Source: a virus
Strand: one strand, 5' to 3'
IMG/VR virus record: IMGVR_UViG_3300022074_000123
Span: 1-39,654 of that record
Length of the DNA stretch: 39,654 bases
In this document: in pieces, positions 17,083 to 24,763 of the stretch
How the letters are laid out: each line of letters starts with the position of its first letter
How positions within the stretch are numbered: the first letter of the stretch is position 1
Position numbers and translations under genes: made by a program
The notes under the pieces: model-generated
Database searches by the model: none
Told to the model about the DNA's origin: nothing
Seen by the model: only the letters and a program-made list of their open reading frames with translations

Positions 17083-17972
17083 TACAATGATTTCCTTTTC
17101 AATCTAGAATACCAAACTTGAGGTGGCTGTTTAGCTTTCGATGTTATCTTATCGTGTACTACTGCATCTTTCCAACAGTGTGCTTTGTATCCACACATAG
17201 TACACGGTTTAGGTAGTAACTTGTTTCCTGTCCTGACTTCTTGACCATCTTGTTTGTACACCTCAAATACATCTTTGAAGGGTACTTTGAACTCAAGTGA
17301 TTCATCTGTCAATACTTTAATTCGTTCTTTGGCATCTGCCATATATTCTTTTCTATCGTTTGCTTGCCAGTCAGGTGCTTCAACTACAGCTACCTCACCA
17401 CTTGATTTGTTTATCACAATCCAACCACCAAACGGTAATCCTGTTGCTTCTCCATACAGATGCCCTTGCATGATGTAGCCAAATGGGTCATCCTCTTTTA
17501 TTTTTTCGTATCCACCGTAACCTGTATACTTAAACTTGTATGCCCACTCACTTGCAGACTTTATATCCCAAACCTTATCTTGTCCAAACTCATCACGTAT
17601 AATCAAATCTAACGTGCCACTTACATCTGTACCATCTATGTTTAGACTGACGGCTTTCTGTTTGTCTATGATATCAACACCTGCCTGTTCTAACACAAGC
17701 ACGGCTATTGCTTCTACAATATCACCAAACAAAAACCTGAATAACATATTGTATTGTATCTCTTGTTGTATGCCTTTCTTCTCAAGAAGTTGTTGACACA
17801 CAGGTCTACCAAGACCTGACATTCTAATCTTGTAATGTCTTTCTTTATTTAACTGTTTACTGACAGCTTCTTCGCAAGACTTAGTAAAGTCTAAAACGGC
17901 TTCAGGGGGAAGGTCAACTTCCCCCCTACTTGCACGTTCCATATAGTCTTGTATTTTAAACAGGAGTAGCAT
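17082..17972 (-). CDS. PD-(D/E)XK exonuclease with Fe-S cluster cysteines (Cas4/AddB-like)
   Basis: The protein has 296 residues. The nuclease core is visible as E87 (GDIVEAIA), D122 (SGTLDLII), D136-x-K138 (VWDIKSAS) and the QxxxY motif Q169/Y173 (MQGHLYG). One cysteine ahead of the core (C59, GRPVCQQL) and three after it (C257, C260, C266; CTMCGYKAHC) fit the four-cysteine Fe-S arrangement of AddB and Cas4 nucleases. It probably fills the place of T7 gp6 exonuclease: host DNA degradation, primer removal and end processing. It overlaps the upstream gene by 17 bases, and no strong ribosome-binding site is seen. A later start (ATG at 17942) is possible. Confidence 0.85.
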   Translation of the reverse strand: MLLLFKIQDYMERASRGEVDLPPEAVLDFTKSCEEAVSKQLNKERHYKIRMSGLGRPVCQQLLEKKGIQQEIQYNMLFRFLFGDIVEAIAVLVLEQAGVDIIDKQKAVSLNIDGTDVSGTLDLIIRDEFGQDKVWDIKSASEWAYKFKYTGYGGYEKIKEDDPFGYIMQGHLYGEATGLPFGGWIVINKSSGEVAVVEAPDWQANDRKEYMADAKERIKVLTDESLEFKVPFKDVFEVYKQDGQEVRTGNKLLPKPCTMCGYKAHCWKDAVVHDKITSKAKQPPQVWYSRLKRKSL

Positions 17973-18810
17973 TGAAATCGTCTGCCAAGCTTTCTTCTCC
18001 GACCACTACCTGTAGCTTTGCAGATTCTCTGTTCTGCTCTAACACATACTGATTGGCTGCCTTGACTGTATCGGCAAACTTTTTCATTAACTCCTTATCT
18101 TCTGTAGATATATCAGTTTCACTTTGAAGAGTTGGAACAGGTGTCCAATAGGTAACCGATCCCTTCTTCTGTCTAGCCGTAGCCATATTGATCCAACATT
18201 TCTGCATAATCTTTTTCTGTTTGGTTAGGCTTTCAATAAAATTCTTCATGGGTACAAACCCTGACTTCTTGAAGTAAGCTACAACAGGATGTCTATCTAT
18301 AGCCACTTTGTCTTTATTACCTTTGACGAAATCGCCTGAGATAATGCAGTACAACACTTGGTTACAGACTGCCAATCGTGATCTTAGCTTAACTGGATCA
18401 TCATCCTTGAGTTGCTCTTCTTCTGCTACAGATAGACGACCACACTTGTTGCCACCCTCTGTATCAGGAAAGTCACCTGACATGGTTGGTTTTTGTACAG
18501 ACTTACAAGAAAACGTTCCTTGCTCCTGATCAAACACACTCCATTCGTAGGTTCGCAGTATTGGTCTAATTCTCACTGTCTTGGCGTAGACCATTTCGCC
18601 CTCGTACATCATTTTCCAATCGCCACGAGTTAGGGAAACACCATCTTCGGTTTCCATATCGTAGTTAATGTTTAGTCTTGAGAGTCCTTGACTTGATTTT
18701 TGTGAAGGTGTTTGACCTGTCAATGCCATCAAAGATTCTATGTCGTCAGTACTAAAAGAGTTAACAATGTTATCAATTTCAGTACTCATAGTAGTTTGTA
18801 AGTTTTCCAA
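17956..18810 (-). CDS. putative ssDNA-binding / replication accessory protein
   Basis: The protein has 284 residues if the TTG at 18810 is used, which has an AAAAGGAT site at proper spacing; an ATG at 18789 has no such site. The region of residues 45-200 alternates beta-rich segments (LNINYDMETEDG, WKMMYEGEMVYAKTVRIRP) with conserved cysteines. The tail from about residue 245 is helical and then acidic (GEESLADDFN), as in ssDNA-binding proteins. It sits between the polymerase and the Fe-S exonuclease, the place where a gp2.5 analogue would be useful. The function is inferred from context and I cannot show an OB fold. Confidence 0.5.
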   Translation of the reverse strand: MENLQTTMSTEIDNIVNSFSTDDIESLMALTGQTPSQKSSQGLSRLNINYDMETEDGVSLTRGDWKMMYEGEMVYAKTVRIRPILRTYEWSVFDQEQGTFSCKSVQKPTMSGDFPDTEGGNKCGRLSVAEEEQLKDDDPVKLRSRLAVCNQVLYCIISGDFVKGNKDKVAIDRHPVVAYFKKSGFVPMKNFIESLTKQKKIMQKCWINMATARQKKGSVTYWTPVPTLQSETDISTEDKELMKKFADTVKAANQYVLEQNRESAKLQVVVGEESLADDFNATPV

Positions 18811-18855
18811 TTTAAATATCCTTTTCTATTTATTTAAGGTTAACGTAATCAGAGG

Positions 18856-20385
18856 TTACAGATCTACTTCAGATAAGTCAAGCCAATTCTTTCCTATTTT
18901 TAATTCGATACCTACAGGCATGTCGTATTCTACGCCATACCTACGTTTTGTCTCACTTGGTAGACACAACATTGCTTCAGATAATACATCGATACACTGT
19001 TGCTTTTCGTTTGGATGAACATCAAGAACAATAGAATCGTGTACTGTGTTGCAAATAACCGACTGCATTTTTAGTTCTCTCATCTGTCTATCTAGCTCCA
19101 CCAACGCAATAGGCAATAGATCAGCCGTAGCGAACCCCTGAACAGGGTAATTACAAATAGCAGTACGATTGGTAGCTGTACCCCACTCTGTCCATCTAGC
19201 GTCAGGAAAACAGTATTCTCTTCCTGACGGTAATTTTATAATTTTTGTAGTCACAGCCTGCTTCTCAAGTTCTTTGTGCCACTCACTCACCTGTTCATAC
19301 TTCTCTTTGAATCTTCTGTAGTATGCCTGCTGACTTTGTGTACCACTTACACCACCGTACAATGGCTTGAATGTGTGTGCTTTTGCTTCCTGTCTAGAGC
19401 AGCCAATGATAGATGCAGTATAGCTGTGAACATCTGTGCCTTTCTTTACATCATCGTACACCTGACTATCTTTAGAAAGAAAGCCTGCCACTCTGAACTC
19501 CAACTGTGAGTAATCACCCTCAAGTATGAAGCCATCATCAAATCTACTTTCGACAACCTTACGTATGGCAAATGTAGAACCACGTGGCATGTTTTGAAAA
19601 TTAGGATTACGACTAGATAGCCTGCCTGTTGCTGTTACACATTGCATAAACTCAGGATGAATAAAATTGTAATCATCCACGTTGTTTTTCATACCCTCTA
19701 CAAAGGTAGACAAATAGGTACGCAAAGCATTGTATCGTACATAAGCTTCACAGAACTCACGTGCATCACCACTTAGTTCAGATAGCCTATCTTCTAAGGT
19801 TACCTTGTCTGTCTTGAAACCTGCTGACGCTGTGTCTCTTGGTGTACGAGGTATGATTTTAAAACCTGCCACCTCACCTGTAGATGTATAGACTACACCT
19901 TTACCCTCACAAATTTTACATATTCGTTTGGCTTTACCAACACTACCGTCTTTTTTGAGAGGTGTTATCCTACCTGATCCACGACAGGTTTCACATTGAC
20001 GACCAATTGTTTTGTAAACTATGTCAGTCATACGCCTGACGTACTGTACAAAGTCTTTGTTTTTCATACGTGTACGCATCTTAGGTTTGATTGTATTGCC
20101 ACGCATCTCATGTCCAAGATTAAACGTAAGCGACCAAAGAGATTTATCTTTTACTTTTCGTGAGTAAAGCAACACACTCTTGTCATCAGGACTTGCAAGA
20201 TTGATAGGAGTATCTCCCATTGCATTTTTGGCTAGTCTGTTCAGCTTAGTTTCCAACATGGTCATCTCATCCATGTATTGTTTTTCAATATCTTCTAGGG
20301 TATCTGTGTTTATCTTTAGTCCGTTGTGTTCTATCCTAGATAGCGTGTTCGTCATCTCGAACGACAGTTTCAGTGTTTGTTTCAT
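18856..20385 (-). CDS. polA: family A DNA polymerase, polymerase domain with DnaJ-like zinc-finger insertion
   Basis: The protein has 509 residues and catalyses DNA synthesis. Motif A is GDYSQLEFRV (D291), motif B R331-QEAK-AHTF-KPLYGG (F339 at the position of E. coli Phe762) and motif C VHDSIVL (H449, D450). Residues 131-163 insert two CxxCxGxG units (C131/C134 and C156/C159), like half of a DnaJ central zinc domain. I recall this insertion from the HMO-2011 polymerase. The 3'-5' exonuclease is in a separate upstream gene, overlapping by 50 bases in another frame. This ATG has its own GAGGAA site at good spacing, so independent translation is well supported. Confidence 0.93.
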   Translation of the reverse strand: MKQTLKLSFEMTNTLSRIEHNGLKINTDTLEDIEKQYMDEMTMLETKLNRLAKNAMGDTPINLASPDDKSVLLYSRKVKDKSLWSLTFNLGHEMRGNTIKPKMRTRMKNKDFVQYVRRMTDIVYKTIGRQCETCRGSGRITPLKKDGSVGKAKRICKICEGKGVVYTSTGEVAGFKIIPRTPRDTASAGFKTDKVTLEDRLSELSGDAREFCEAYVRYNALRTYLSTFVEGMKNNVDDYNFIHPEFMQCVTATGRLSSRNPNFQNMPRGSTFAIRKVVESRFDDGFILEGDYSQLEFRVAGFLSKDSQVYDDVKKGTDVHSYTASIIGCSRQEAKAHTFKPLYGGVSGTQSQQAYYRRFKEKYEQVSEWHKELEKQAVTTKIIKLPSGREYCFPDARWTEWGTATNRTAICNYPVQGFATADLLPIALVELDRQMRELKMQSVICNTVHDSIVLDVHPNEKQQCIDVLSEAMLCLPSETKRRYGVEYDMPVGIELKIGKNWLDLSEVDL

Positions 20386-20932
20386 ATAATTCCTCGAATG
20401 TTAAGCCAAAGGCTTCTAGTTGTTTTAATGCAACCTGTTCAGTTGCGACTACATCGGCAATACCGTATTCTTCTACTATCTCTGCAGGTATGTCATAGAA
20501 TGTCTTGCCATCTTTGAGATATGGTTTAACTAAGTCTACTTCTTTTTGAGTAACATCGTATCGTTTTGCAAGAGACTCAAGTGACAAAGACCAACGCCTA
20601 CCTTTTGATCTTAGGTATTCTGCTACCATAGTATCATACAGAACACCATCAAAAGTAAAACCACATGATCGCAACCATGTTATGTCAAACTTTATATTTT
20701 GTCCAATCAGAACATCTGCTCTATCTAAATCTTTTTGTATCAAGTTTACAATATCTGACTCATAATTGTACTCACTATCTTTGTGATAGAAAAACTTATA
20801 GTTAACGTGATCGTTTAACAACCACTTCCAACCTATTGATACTAATCGGTTATTGAAATAAGGTAGTGCAGTAATGCCACCCCCCTCTTTGTCTTGGTGT
20901 GTAGTTTCTACATCTAAAGTTAGTACTCTCAT
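20336..20932 (-). CDS. DNA polymerase 3'-5' exonuclease subunit (split family A polymerase)
   Basis: The protein has 198 residues, starting at the ATG at 20932, which overlaps the helicase stop by one base. A longer frame to 20986 would lie within the helicase gene. Exo I is LTLDVETT (the D and E metal ligands), Exo II is IGQNIKFDITW, and Exo III is EYGIADVVATE (Y and D, three residues between). This is the proofreading domain normally fused to the N-terminus of T7-type polymerases. Its last 11 codons are read through the start of the polymerase gene in another frame and end at TAG. The two products probably associate. Confidence 0.88.
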   Translation of the reverse strand: MRVLTLDVETTHQDKEGGGITALPYFNNRLVSIGWKWLLNDHVNYKFFYHKDSEYNYESDIVNLIQKDLDRADVLIGQNIKFDITWLRSCGFTFDGVLYDTMVAEYLRSKGRRWSLSLESLAKRYDVTQKEVDLVKPYLKDGKTFYDIPAEIVEEYGIADVVATEQVALKQLEAFGLTFEELYETNTETVVRDDEHAI

Positions 20933-22158
20933 CAGTAATACACTCCTCTGCTTATATCTATTTGGGCATTGATCATACCATGCCAACCATTGATCTTGTT
21001 CTTAGATATACAGATGTGTCGCACTACATTATCTATTTCACTTGATCCTGTTTTCCCTATACCTATAATGATATCAGCTTCACCTGCCTTACCTGTCTTG
21101 GAATTGTCAAGCATAGCATAGTCAATAAATTGTCTGTCGTGTGCATCGTAACTTGCTTGGCTTACTGCCCACACAAGACACAAATTTCGTTTAGCTATCT
21201 CTCTTGCAGACACATAAGTTTCCTTCAAACGTTCATCTCCACGATTGTACTCACCACGTATTCTGAATTTGTCTAGCTGATCACAAAACATGACATCAGG
21301 TTTGTTCAGCTTGGCATACTCATCTACCTCTTCTACAGATGTACCTACCGAATCCATGATAGTCAAGTATGGTTCTATCTCTGTCTTGTATCTTTCCAAA
21401 AGACTAAACCTCTGTGCTACCATATCTTCTTTTGTCAGTTCAAAGTATGATTGGATGATACGTAACTTGATTCGCTTGGCAGGTTCTTCGTTTGCCCAAT
21501 ACACAACCTGAAACCCTTGACGTATGTACGATGATGCAAGAAAGCAACAAAACGTTGTCTTACCCACTTCAGGTCTTGCAAACAAGATACCTAAGTTGCC
21601 ACGATCTAAACCTTTGATGTTCTCATTTATTAAGTTGAATGTGAATGGGAAATCATTGTCACCTGCTTCTTCAGATAACAGTTCGTTCAGATCTTTGTCA
21701 ACAATGGTGTAGGTGGTCTTGTCACCTATCCTGCCATCATCTACACTTTCGATGAGTTTCTTTAACTCACCAAACTCATCACTGTCACCAGTGAATATGT
21801 CTAATGCTTTCTCTCCTATCTGCCTTGCTTTGTCTCGCAGCCACAGGTTATTTACAATGTCAGTGTGTAACTCATCGCTTTCTTTTGGTGCAACGAGTTG
21901 TACAATCATATCCTGTACACGATTCCTAGCTGAATCAGGCATGGCAGGATTACGGTCATTAAATATTGTGGACAGTTCAGGAACAGACAGACTACGGTCA
22001 TACTTGGTATGTGAATAGACTATCGTATCAAATATATCTTTGAGTTCATTGTCGAACATAGTCCGATCAATTTTATTTTTTACTTTATTGAAGAAATCAA
22101 TATTGAGACAAAAACCTATTACTTGTCTGTCAATTGATATAACGCCTGATGAAGTCAT
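20932..22158 (-). CDS. DnaB-type replicative helicase
   Basis: The protein has 408 residues. The Walker A loop is ARPEVGKTTF (residues 194-203, like ARPSMGKTT in DnaB) and the Walker B strand is PDVMFCDQLD near residue 290. A later IDYAMLDNSKTGKAGEADIIIGI segment is like DnaB motif 4 and the following glutamine/arginine region. The N-terminal 140 residues are a helical DnaB N-like domain. The enzyme unwinds the fork as a hexamer. In T7 the primase is fused to the helicase; here it is a separate upstream gene overlapping by 29 bases. A GGGGAAAG site precedes the ATG. Confidence 0.9.
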   Translation of the reverse strand: MTSSGVISIDRQVIGFCLNIDFFNKVKNKIDRTMFDNELKDIFDTIVYSHTKYDRSLSVPELSTIFNDRNPAMPDSARNRVQDMIVQLVAPKESDELHTDIVNNLWLRDKARQIGEKALDIFTGDSDEFGELKKLIESVDDGRIGDKTTYTIVDKDLNELLSEEAGDNDFPFTFNLINENIKGLDRGNLGILFARPEVGKTTFCCFLASSYIRQGFQVVYWANEEPAKRIKLRIIQSYFELTKEDMVAQRFSLLERYKTEIEPYLTIMDSVGTSVEEVDEYAKLNKPDVMFCDQLDKFRIRGEYNRGDERLKETYVSAREIAKRNLCLVWAVSQASYDAHDRQFIDYAMLDNSKTGKAGEADIIIGIGKTGSSEIDNVVRHICISKNKINGWHGMINAQIDISRGVYY

Positions 22159-22912
22159 TTCTTTCCCCTTTTTCCATATCTTTTAAATCCTTGTTCAAAA
22201 CAATTAACTTAGTTGGAACATAGTTCCGTAACTTTCTTATCATCATGTATGCCTTAGACGTTGCATCTTTGTCAAGAGCTACATAAACTTTCTTGAATTT
22301 TTTTATTACATCAATGTGTTCATTGAGTAATGTTGTTCCCATTAATGCTATTCCGACCCAAAAGTCACTAACACAGCAAGCACTAGGACAATCTTCGACA
22401 ATAATTCCACAAAATCCGTTTCCAGATAAAAAAGGATCTCTGCTATTTCCATATCTTCTCCATTTCGGTTTACTTCCATTCAAACTTCTACCTGTACCAT
22501 CTATTGTCTTTCCATCTTTCTTGACAAGGTACACTACTCTATCTTGTTGAAAGTCATATCGTATGTCAGCCAATCCATTCAGGTAAGCATCGTACGATCC
22601 TACTTTCTTTACATACGCTTCTGCTTCTTTACTTCGTGAAAGCGAAACAAACGTATCAGGAATAACAAACTCTGTATCATCGACTCTTTTCTCAACACGT
22701 TCTTTAAATGCAACCTTTGAGTTCTCTTTAGTGAGTTGCACTCCTGTAGATCCCTTAGTGTGACAATCAGCATGAAAGCAATACCACAGTCTTTCAAATC
22801 CTGTATCAGTTACACTAAAGGTATTGCTCCTATGACAAACAGGGCAATCACCCCTAAAACGCCCATAAGATACAACATGTAAATTTCCCACATAGTTCTT
22901 TATCCATTCCAT
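22130..22912 (-). CDS. DNA primase (zinc-binding + Toprim)
   Basis: The protein has 260 residues from the ATG at 22912; an in-frame TTG at 22933 would add seven. The zinc-binding module has C23 and C26 (GDCPVC) and C45 and C50 (WYCFHADC). The Toprim core has a glutamate in GIIVEDCPSA and an aspartate pair in VYVALDKDAT. It makes RNA primers for the replication fork and corresponds to the primase half of T7 gp4. It is the first gene of the leftward operon. No Shine-Dalgarno is seen, and a promoter predicted just upstream could place the transcript start at or very near the ATG. Confidence 0.85.
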   Translation of the reverse strand: MEWIKNYVGNLHVVSYGRFRGDCPVCHRSNTFSVTDTGFERLWYCFHADCHTKGSTGVQLTKENSKVAFKERVEKRVDDTEFVIPDTFVSLSRSKEAEAYVKKVGSYDAYLNGLADIRYDFQQDRVVYLVKKDGKTIDGTGRSLNGSKPKWRRYGNSRDPFLSGNGFCGIIVEDCPSACCVSDFWVGIALMGTTLLNEHIDVIKKFKKVYVALDKDATSKAYMMIRKLRNYVPTKLIVLNKDLKDMEKGERNDFIRRYIN

Positions 22913-22919
22913 TTCGAAA

Positions 22920-22948
22920 CCATTACTACGCAATAAACTTTATGTCAA
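22920..22948 (-). promoter_or_regulatory. leftward promoter of the replication operon
   Basis: On the minus strand a perfect -35 TTGACA (22948-22943) is followed 17 bases later by TAATGG (22925-22920), a moderate -10. The start of transcription would fall about seven bases on, at roughly 22912-22913, which is the primase ATG itself. Together with the lack of a Shine-Dalgarno this suggests a leaderless transcript. The -35 lies in one arm of an inverted repeat shared with the rightward promoter. Confidence 0.45.
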
Positions 22949-22970
22949 ATAAAAAAATAATTTGACGTAA
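22940..22970. repeat. inverted repeat holding two back-to-back -35 boxes
   Basis: An 11-base arm at 22940-22950 (TTATGTCAAAT) is repeated in inverse at 22960-22970 (ATTTGACGTAA) with one mismatch and a 9-base A-rich spacer. Each arm contains the -35 element of one divergent promoter. It is a likely operator for a dimeric regulator that controls both directions, such as the ribbon-helix-helix protein encoded immediately to the right. Confidence 0.6.
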
Positions 22971-22990
22971 TTTTAAATACGTGGTATGTG
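22962..22990 (+). promoter_or_regulatory. rightward early promoter
   Basis: A TTGACG box (22962-22967) is followed after 17 bases by TATGTG (22985-22990). The transcript would begin near 22997 and read into the ribbon-helix-helix gene. The -10 is weak, so activation or simply modest strength is possible. This reading rests on position between divergent operons and on the mirrored leftward promoter. Confidence 0.45.
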
Positions 22991-23018
22991 TGTGAAACCC
23001 TTTGGGAGAACACACACT

Positions 23019-23246
23019 ATGACTAGACCAAACAAGATATTTCAAGATACAACATCTTACAATTTAAAGATAGAAAAAAAAGATTACGAAGAATTAAAAA
23101 AGTACTCGACAAAAGAATCGGATACGTTTAACATGCAAGTAAGCATTGCAGATTTAATTCGTACATCTGTAAAATTATACTTAGAGGATTTACGTAAGCT
23201 ATATGGAAAAGAAACAGACAAAGACAAGTGTGCAACAGAGAAGTGA
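23019..23246 (+). CDS. ribbon-helix-helix-like small DNA-binding protein
   Basis: The protein has 75 residues from the ATG at 23019; an upstream in-frame ATG at 22986 would lie in the promoter. It begins MTRPNKIFQDTT, has a strand-like SYNLKIEKKDYEELKKY, and then a helix pair ending SIADLIRTSVKLYLEDLRKLYG, the pattern of Arc/CopG-type regulators. GGGAG lies 13 bases before the start. As the first gene after the divergent promoter it is a good candidate for binding the inverted repeat there and for timing replication and early transcription. The fold is suggested by sequence pattern alone. Confidence 0.6.
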   Translation: MTRPNKIFQDTTSYNLKIEKKDYEELKKYSTKESDTFNMQVSIADLIRTSVKLYLEDLRKLYGKETDKDKCATEK

Positions 23247-23475
23247 CGGTATGTGGATTGTCGATGCAAAGTTGTCAGCAGTACGTATAGGATTACAAGA
23301 CAAGGAATTTGTCAAACGTGGACACAATACAGATTACAGATTATGGGTAACCTGTTTTGTAGCCAAGACAAAAAATGCTTGTGTTGATTGGCTAAGAGAC
23401 AATATGGCTATGCTAGATAAGCGAAGTCAGAAGTACTCTGTTAATGTCAGGCAACATAAGGAAAGCACTAACTAA
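23203..23475 (+). CDS. uncharacterised small protein
   Basis: The protein has up to 90 residues. The frame can start at ATG 23203, GTG 23230 (VQQRSDGMWIVDAKL) or ATG 23251. The GTG start, giving 81 residues and a 17-base overlap with the previous gene, is attractive because the segment after it looks like one folded unit. It has a WIVDAKLSAVRIGLQ strand-helix start and a central YRLWVTCFVAKTKNACVDWLRDN. No family was recognised. The end of the gene lies in the left arm of a hairpin (23461-23502). Confidence 0.55.
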   Translation: MEKKQTKTSVQQRSDGMWIVDAKLSAVRIGLQDKEFVKRGHNTDYRLWVTCFVAKTKNACVDWLRDNMAMLDKRSQKYSVNVRQHKESTN

Positions 23476-23502
23476 CTTTTCCTTTCATAAGTTGGTGCTT
23501 TC
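23461..23502 (+). repeat. hairpin overlapping a gene end
   Basis: A 13-base arm at 23461-23473 pairs with 23490-23502 with one G-T pair. The loop is 16 bases. It has no T-run after it, so it is not a typical terminator by itself. It may protect the 3' end of the upstream message or act together with the strong terminator 25 bases on. Confidence 0.55.
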
Positions 23503-23527
23503 AAGCTCATAATTTCTCCTTACGTTG

Positions 23528-23566
23528 AAGAGGGGAGCAACCCAAAAAGTTGCTCCTCTTTTTTTT
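23528..23566 (+). terminator. strong intrinsic terminator
   Basis: A 14-base stem (23528-23541 with 23549-23562, two G-T pairs, 7-base loop) is followed by a run of T to 23566. It closes the short transcription unit that begins at the divergent promoter, before the methyltransferase gene. Confidence 0.9.
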
Positions 23567-23567
23567 C

Positions 23568-23597
23568 TTGACAGATGTTTTTAGTTAGTTGTATAAG
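23568..23597 (+). promoter_or_regulatory. promoter of the methyltransferase gene
   Basis: TTGACA (23568-23573) and TATAAG (23592-23597) are separated by 18 bases. The box begins just after the T-run of the preceding terminator, so the methyltransferase and later genes start a new transcription unit. The transcript would start near 23604, about 25 bases before the ATG, which has a GAAAGGAA site. Confidence 0.65.
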
Positions 23598-23628
23598 TTT
23601 CCCTGAGTATTAACAGAAAGGAAATAAT

Positions 23629-24762
23629 ATGAATTGGCTTAACTTATGTAGTGGTGGCGAGATAGGTCGCCAAGCAGTAAAAGAGTTGGGATTACCTGTA
23701 AAACATTGGTTTAGTTCTGAGATAGATAAGTTCGCTATCAAAGTAGCTAAAGACAATCACGATGACGTGCTTCACATTGGAGATATAAAAGACATAATGA
23801 AATTTTGGGAAGTAAATAAGTTTCCTAAGATAGACGTTATTCTATGTGGATCACCTTGTCAGGGATTTTCTGTGGCAGGCAAAGGTTTAAATTTTGAACA
23901 CCCTCAATCCAAGTTGTTCTTTGATTTTGTTAAGATATACAAATACCATTATAATCGTAATCCAAAATTAAAACTGTTGTTTGAAAATGTACGTATGAAA
24001 AAAGAATGGCAAGACATTATTCTAAGTACACTACAAGAGATCAATCCTAACTTAAAACTTTACATGATCAATTCATCTATTGTATCTGCACAGAATAGAC
24101 TACGTATGTACATAACAGATTTTGAGTTCGACATACCTGAAGATAGAAATGTCAAACTTCGTGACATAATAGAATGTGGTTGTGTAGATAGGGAAAAATC
24201 TTATTGCTTAGATGCAAACTATTGGAAAGGTGGTAACTTGAAAATGTATTTCGAGAAGTCACGTAGACAGTTGGTATTTGGAGATGGTTGCAAACAGGTT
24301 GGGATAGCTGATCTGAACGGACATGACATACTAAAGCGTGTCTATTCTGTAGAGGGTAAAGCTCCTACGTTGAATAGTTGTAATGGTGGCAATCGTGAAC
24401 CAAAGATACTTTGTAATTCTGCATCAATTACAGGTCGTAGACTAGACAGACAAGGCATACGCAAGGATAATGATCTAACTGTTCCAATCACCCAAACCTT
24501 AGAGGTATCTGATTCAGGTAAGTCACGGTGCTTATCTACATTGACTAAAGATACAGTTGTGTCGCCTTTGCCAAAAGGTAGGTATCCTGATGCTTATGGA
24601 GAAAACGCTTTACATTGGAGAAAGTTGACTGTAAAAGAATGTTGTCGGTTGCAAACGTTACCTGATGATTACTGTAAGTCAGTTAGTAATAGTCAAGGCT
24701 ACAAGATACTTGGGAACGGTTGGACTAACGAAGTCATTAAATTTATTTTGAAAGGAAAATAG
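23629..24762 (+). CDS. DNA (cytosine-5)-methyltransferase
   Basis: The protein has 377 residues. It transfers a methyl group from S-adenosylmethionine to C5 of cytosine. Motif I is LNLCSGGEIGRQ, motif IV GSPCQGFS (catalytic C77), motif VI FENVRM, motif VIII QNRLRMY, motif IX is close to LTVKECCRLQTLP and motif X is GNGWTNEVI. The variable region (about residues 180-310), which reads the target, has no recognisable specificity. No restriction enzyme is next to it, so this is an orphan enzyme, most simply for protecting phage DNA from host restriction. The good site AGAAAGGAA lies ahead of the ATG, and the gene has its own promoter. Confidence 0.95.
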   Translation: MNWLNLCSGGEIGRQAVKELGLPVKHWFSSEIDKFAIKVAKDNHDDVLHIGDIKDIMKFWEVNKFPKIDVILCGSPCQGFSVAGKGLNFEHPQSKLFFDFVKIYKYHYNRNPKLKLLFENVRMKKEWQDIILSTLQEINPNLKLYMINSSIVSAQNRLRMYITDFEFDIPEDRNVKLRDIIECGCVDREKSYCLDANYWKGGNLKMYFEKSRRQLVFGDGCKQVGIADLNGHDILKRVYSVEGKAPTLNSCNGGNREPKILCNSASITGRRLDRQGIRKDNDLTVPITQTLEVSDSGKSRCLSTLTKDTVVSPLPKGRYPDAYGENALHWRKLTVKECCRLQTLPDDYCKSVSNSQGYKILGNGWTNEVIKFILKGK

Positions 24763-24763
24763 T

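Noticed and set aside
20336-20385. Polymerase split as a sequencing frameshift
   Set aside because: The polymerase frame has its own ATG with an ideal ribosome-binding site at the thumb start, which a random error would not create. Kept as an alternative to check.
20932-20986. Longer start for the exonuclease
   Set aside because: The extra 18 residues lie within the helicase gene, and the next methionine is directly before the LTLDVETT motif with a TGATG join to the helicase stop.
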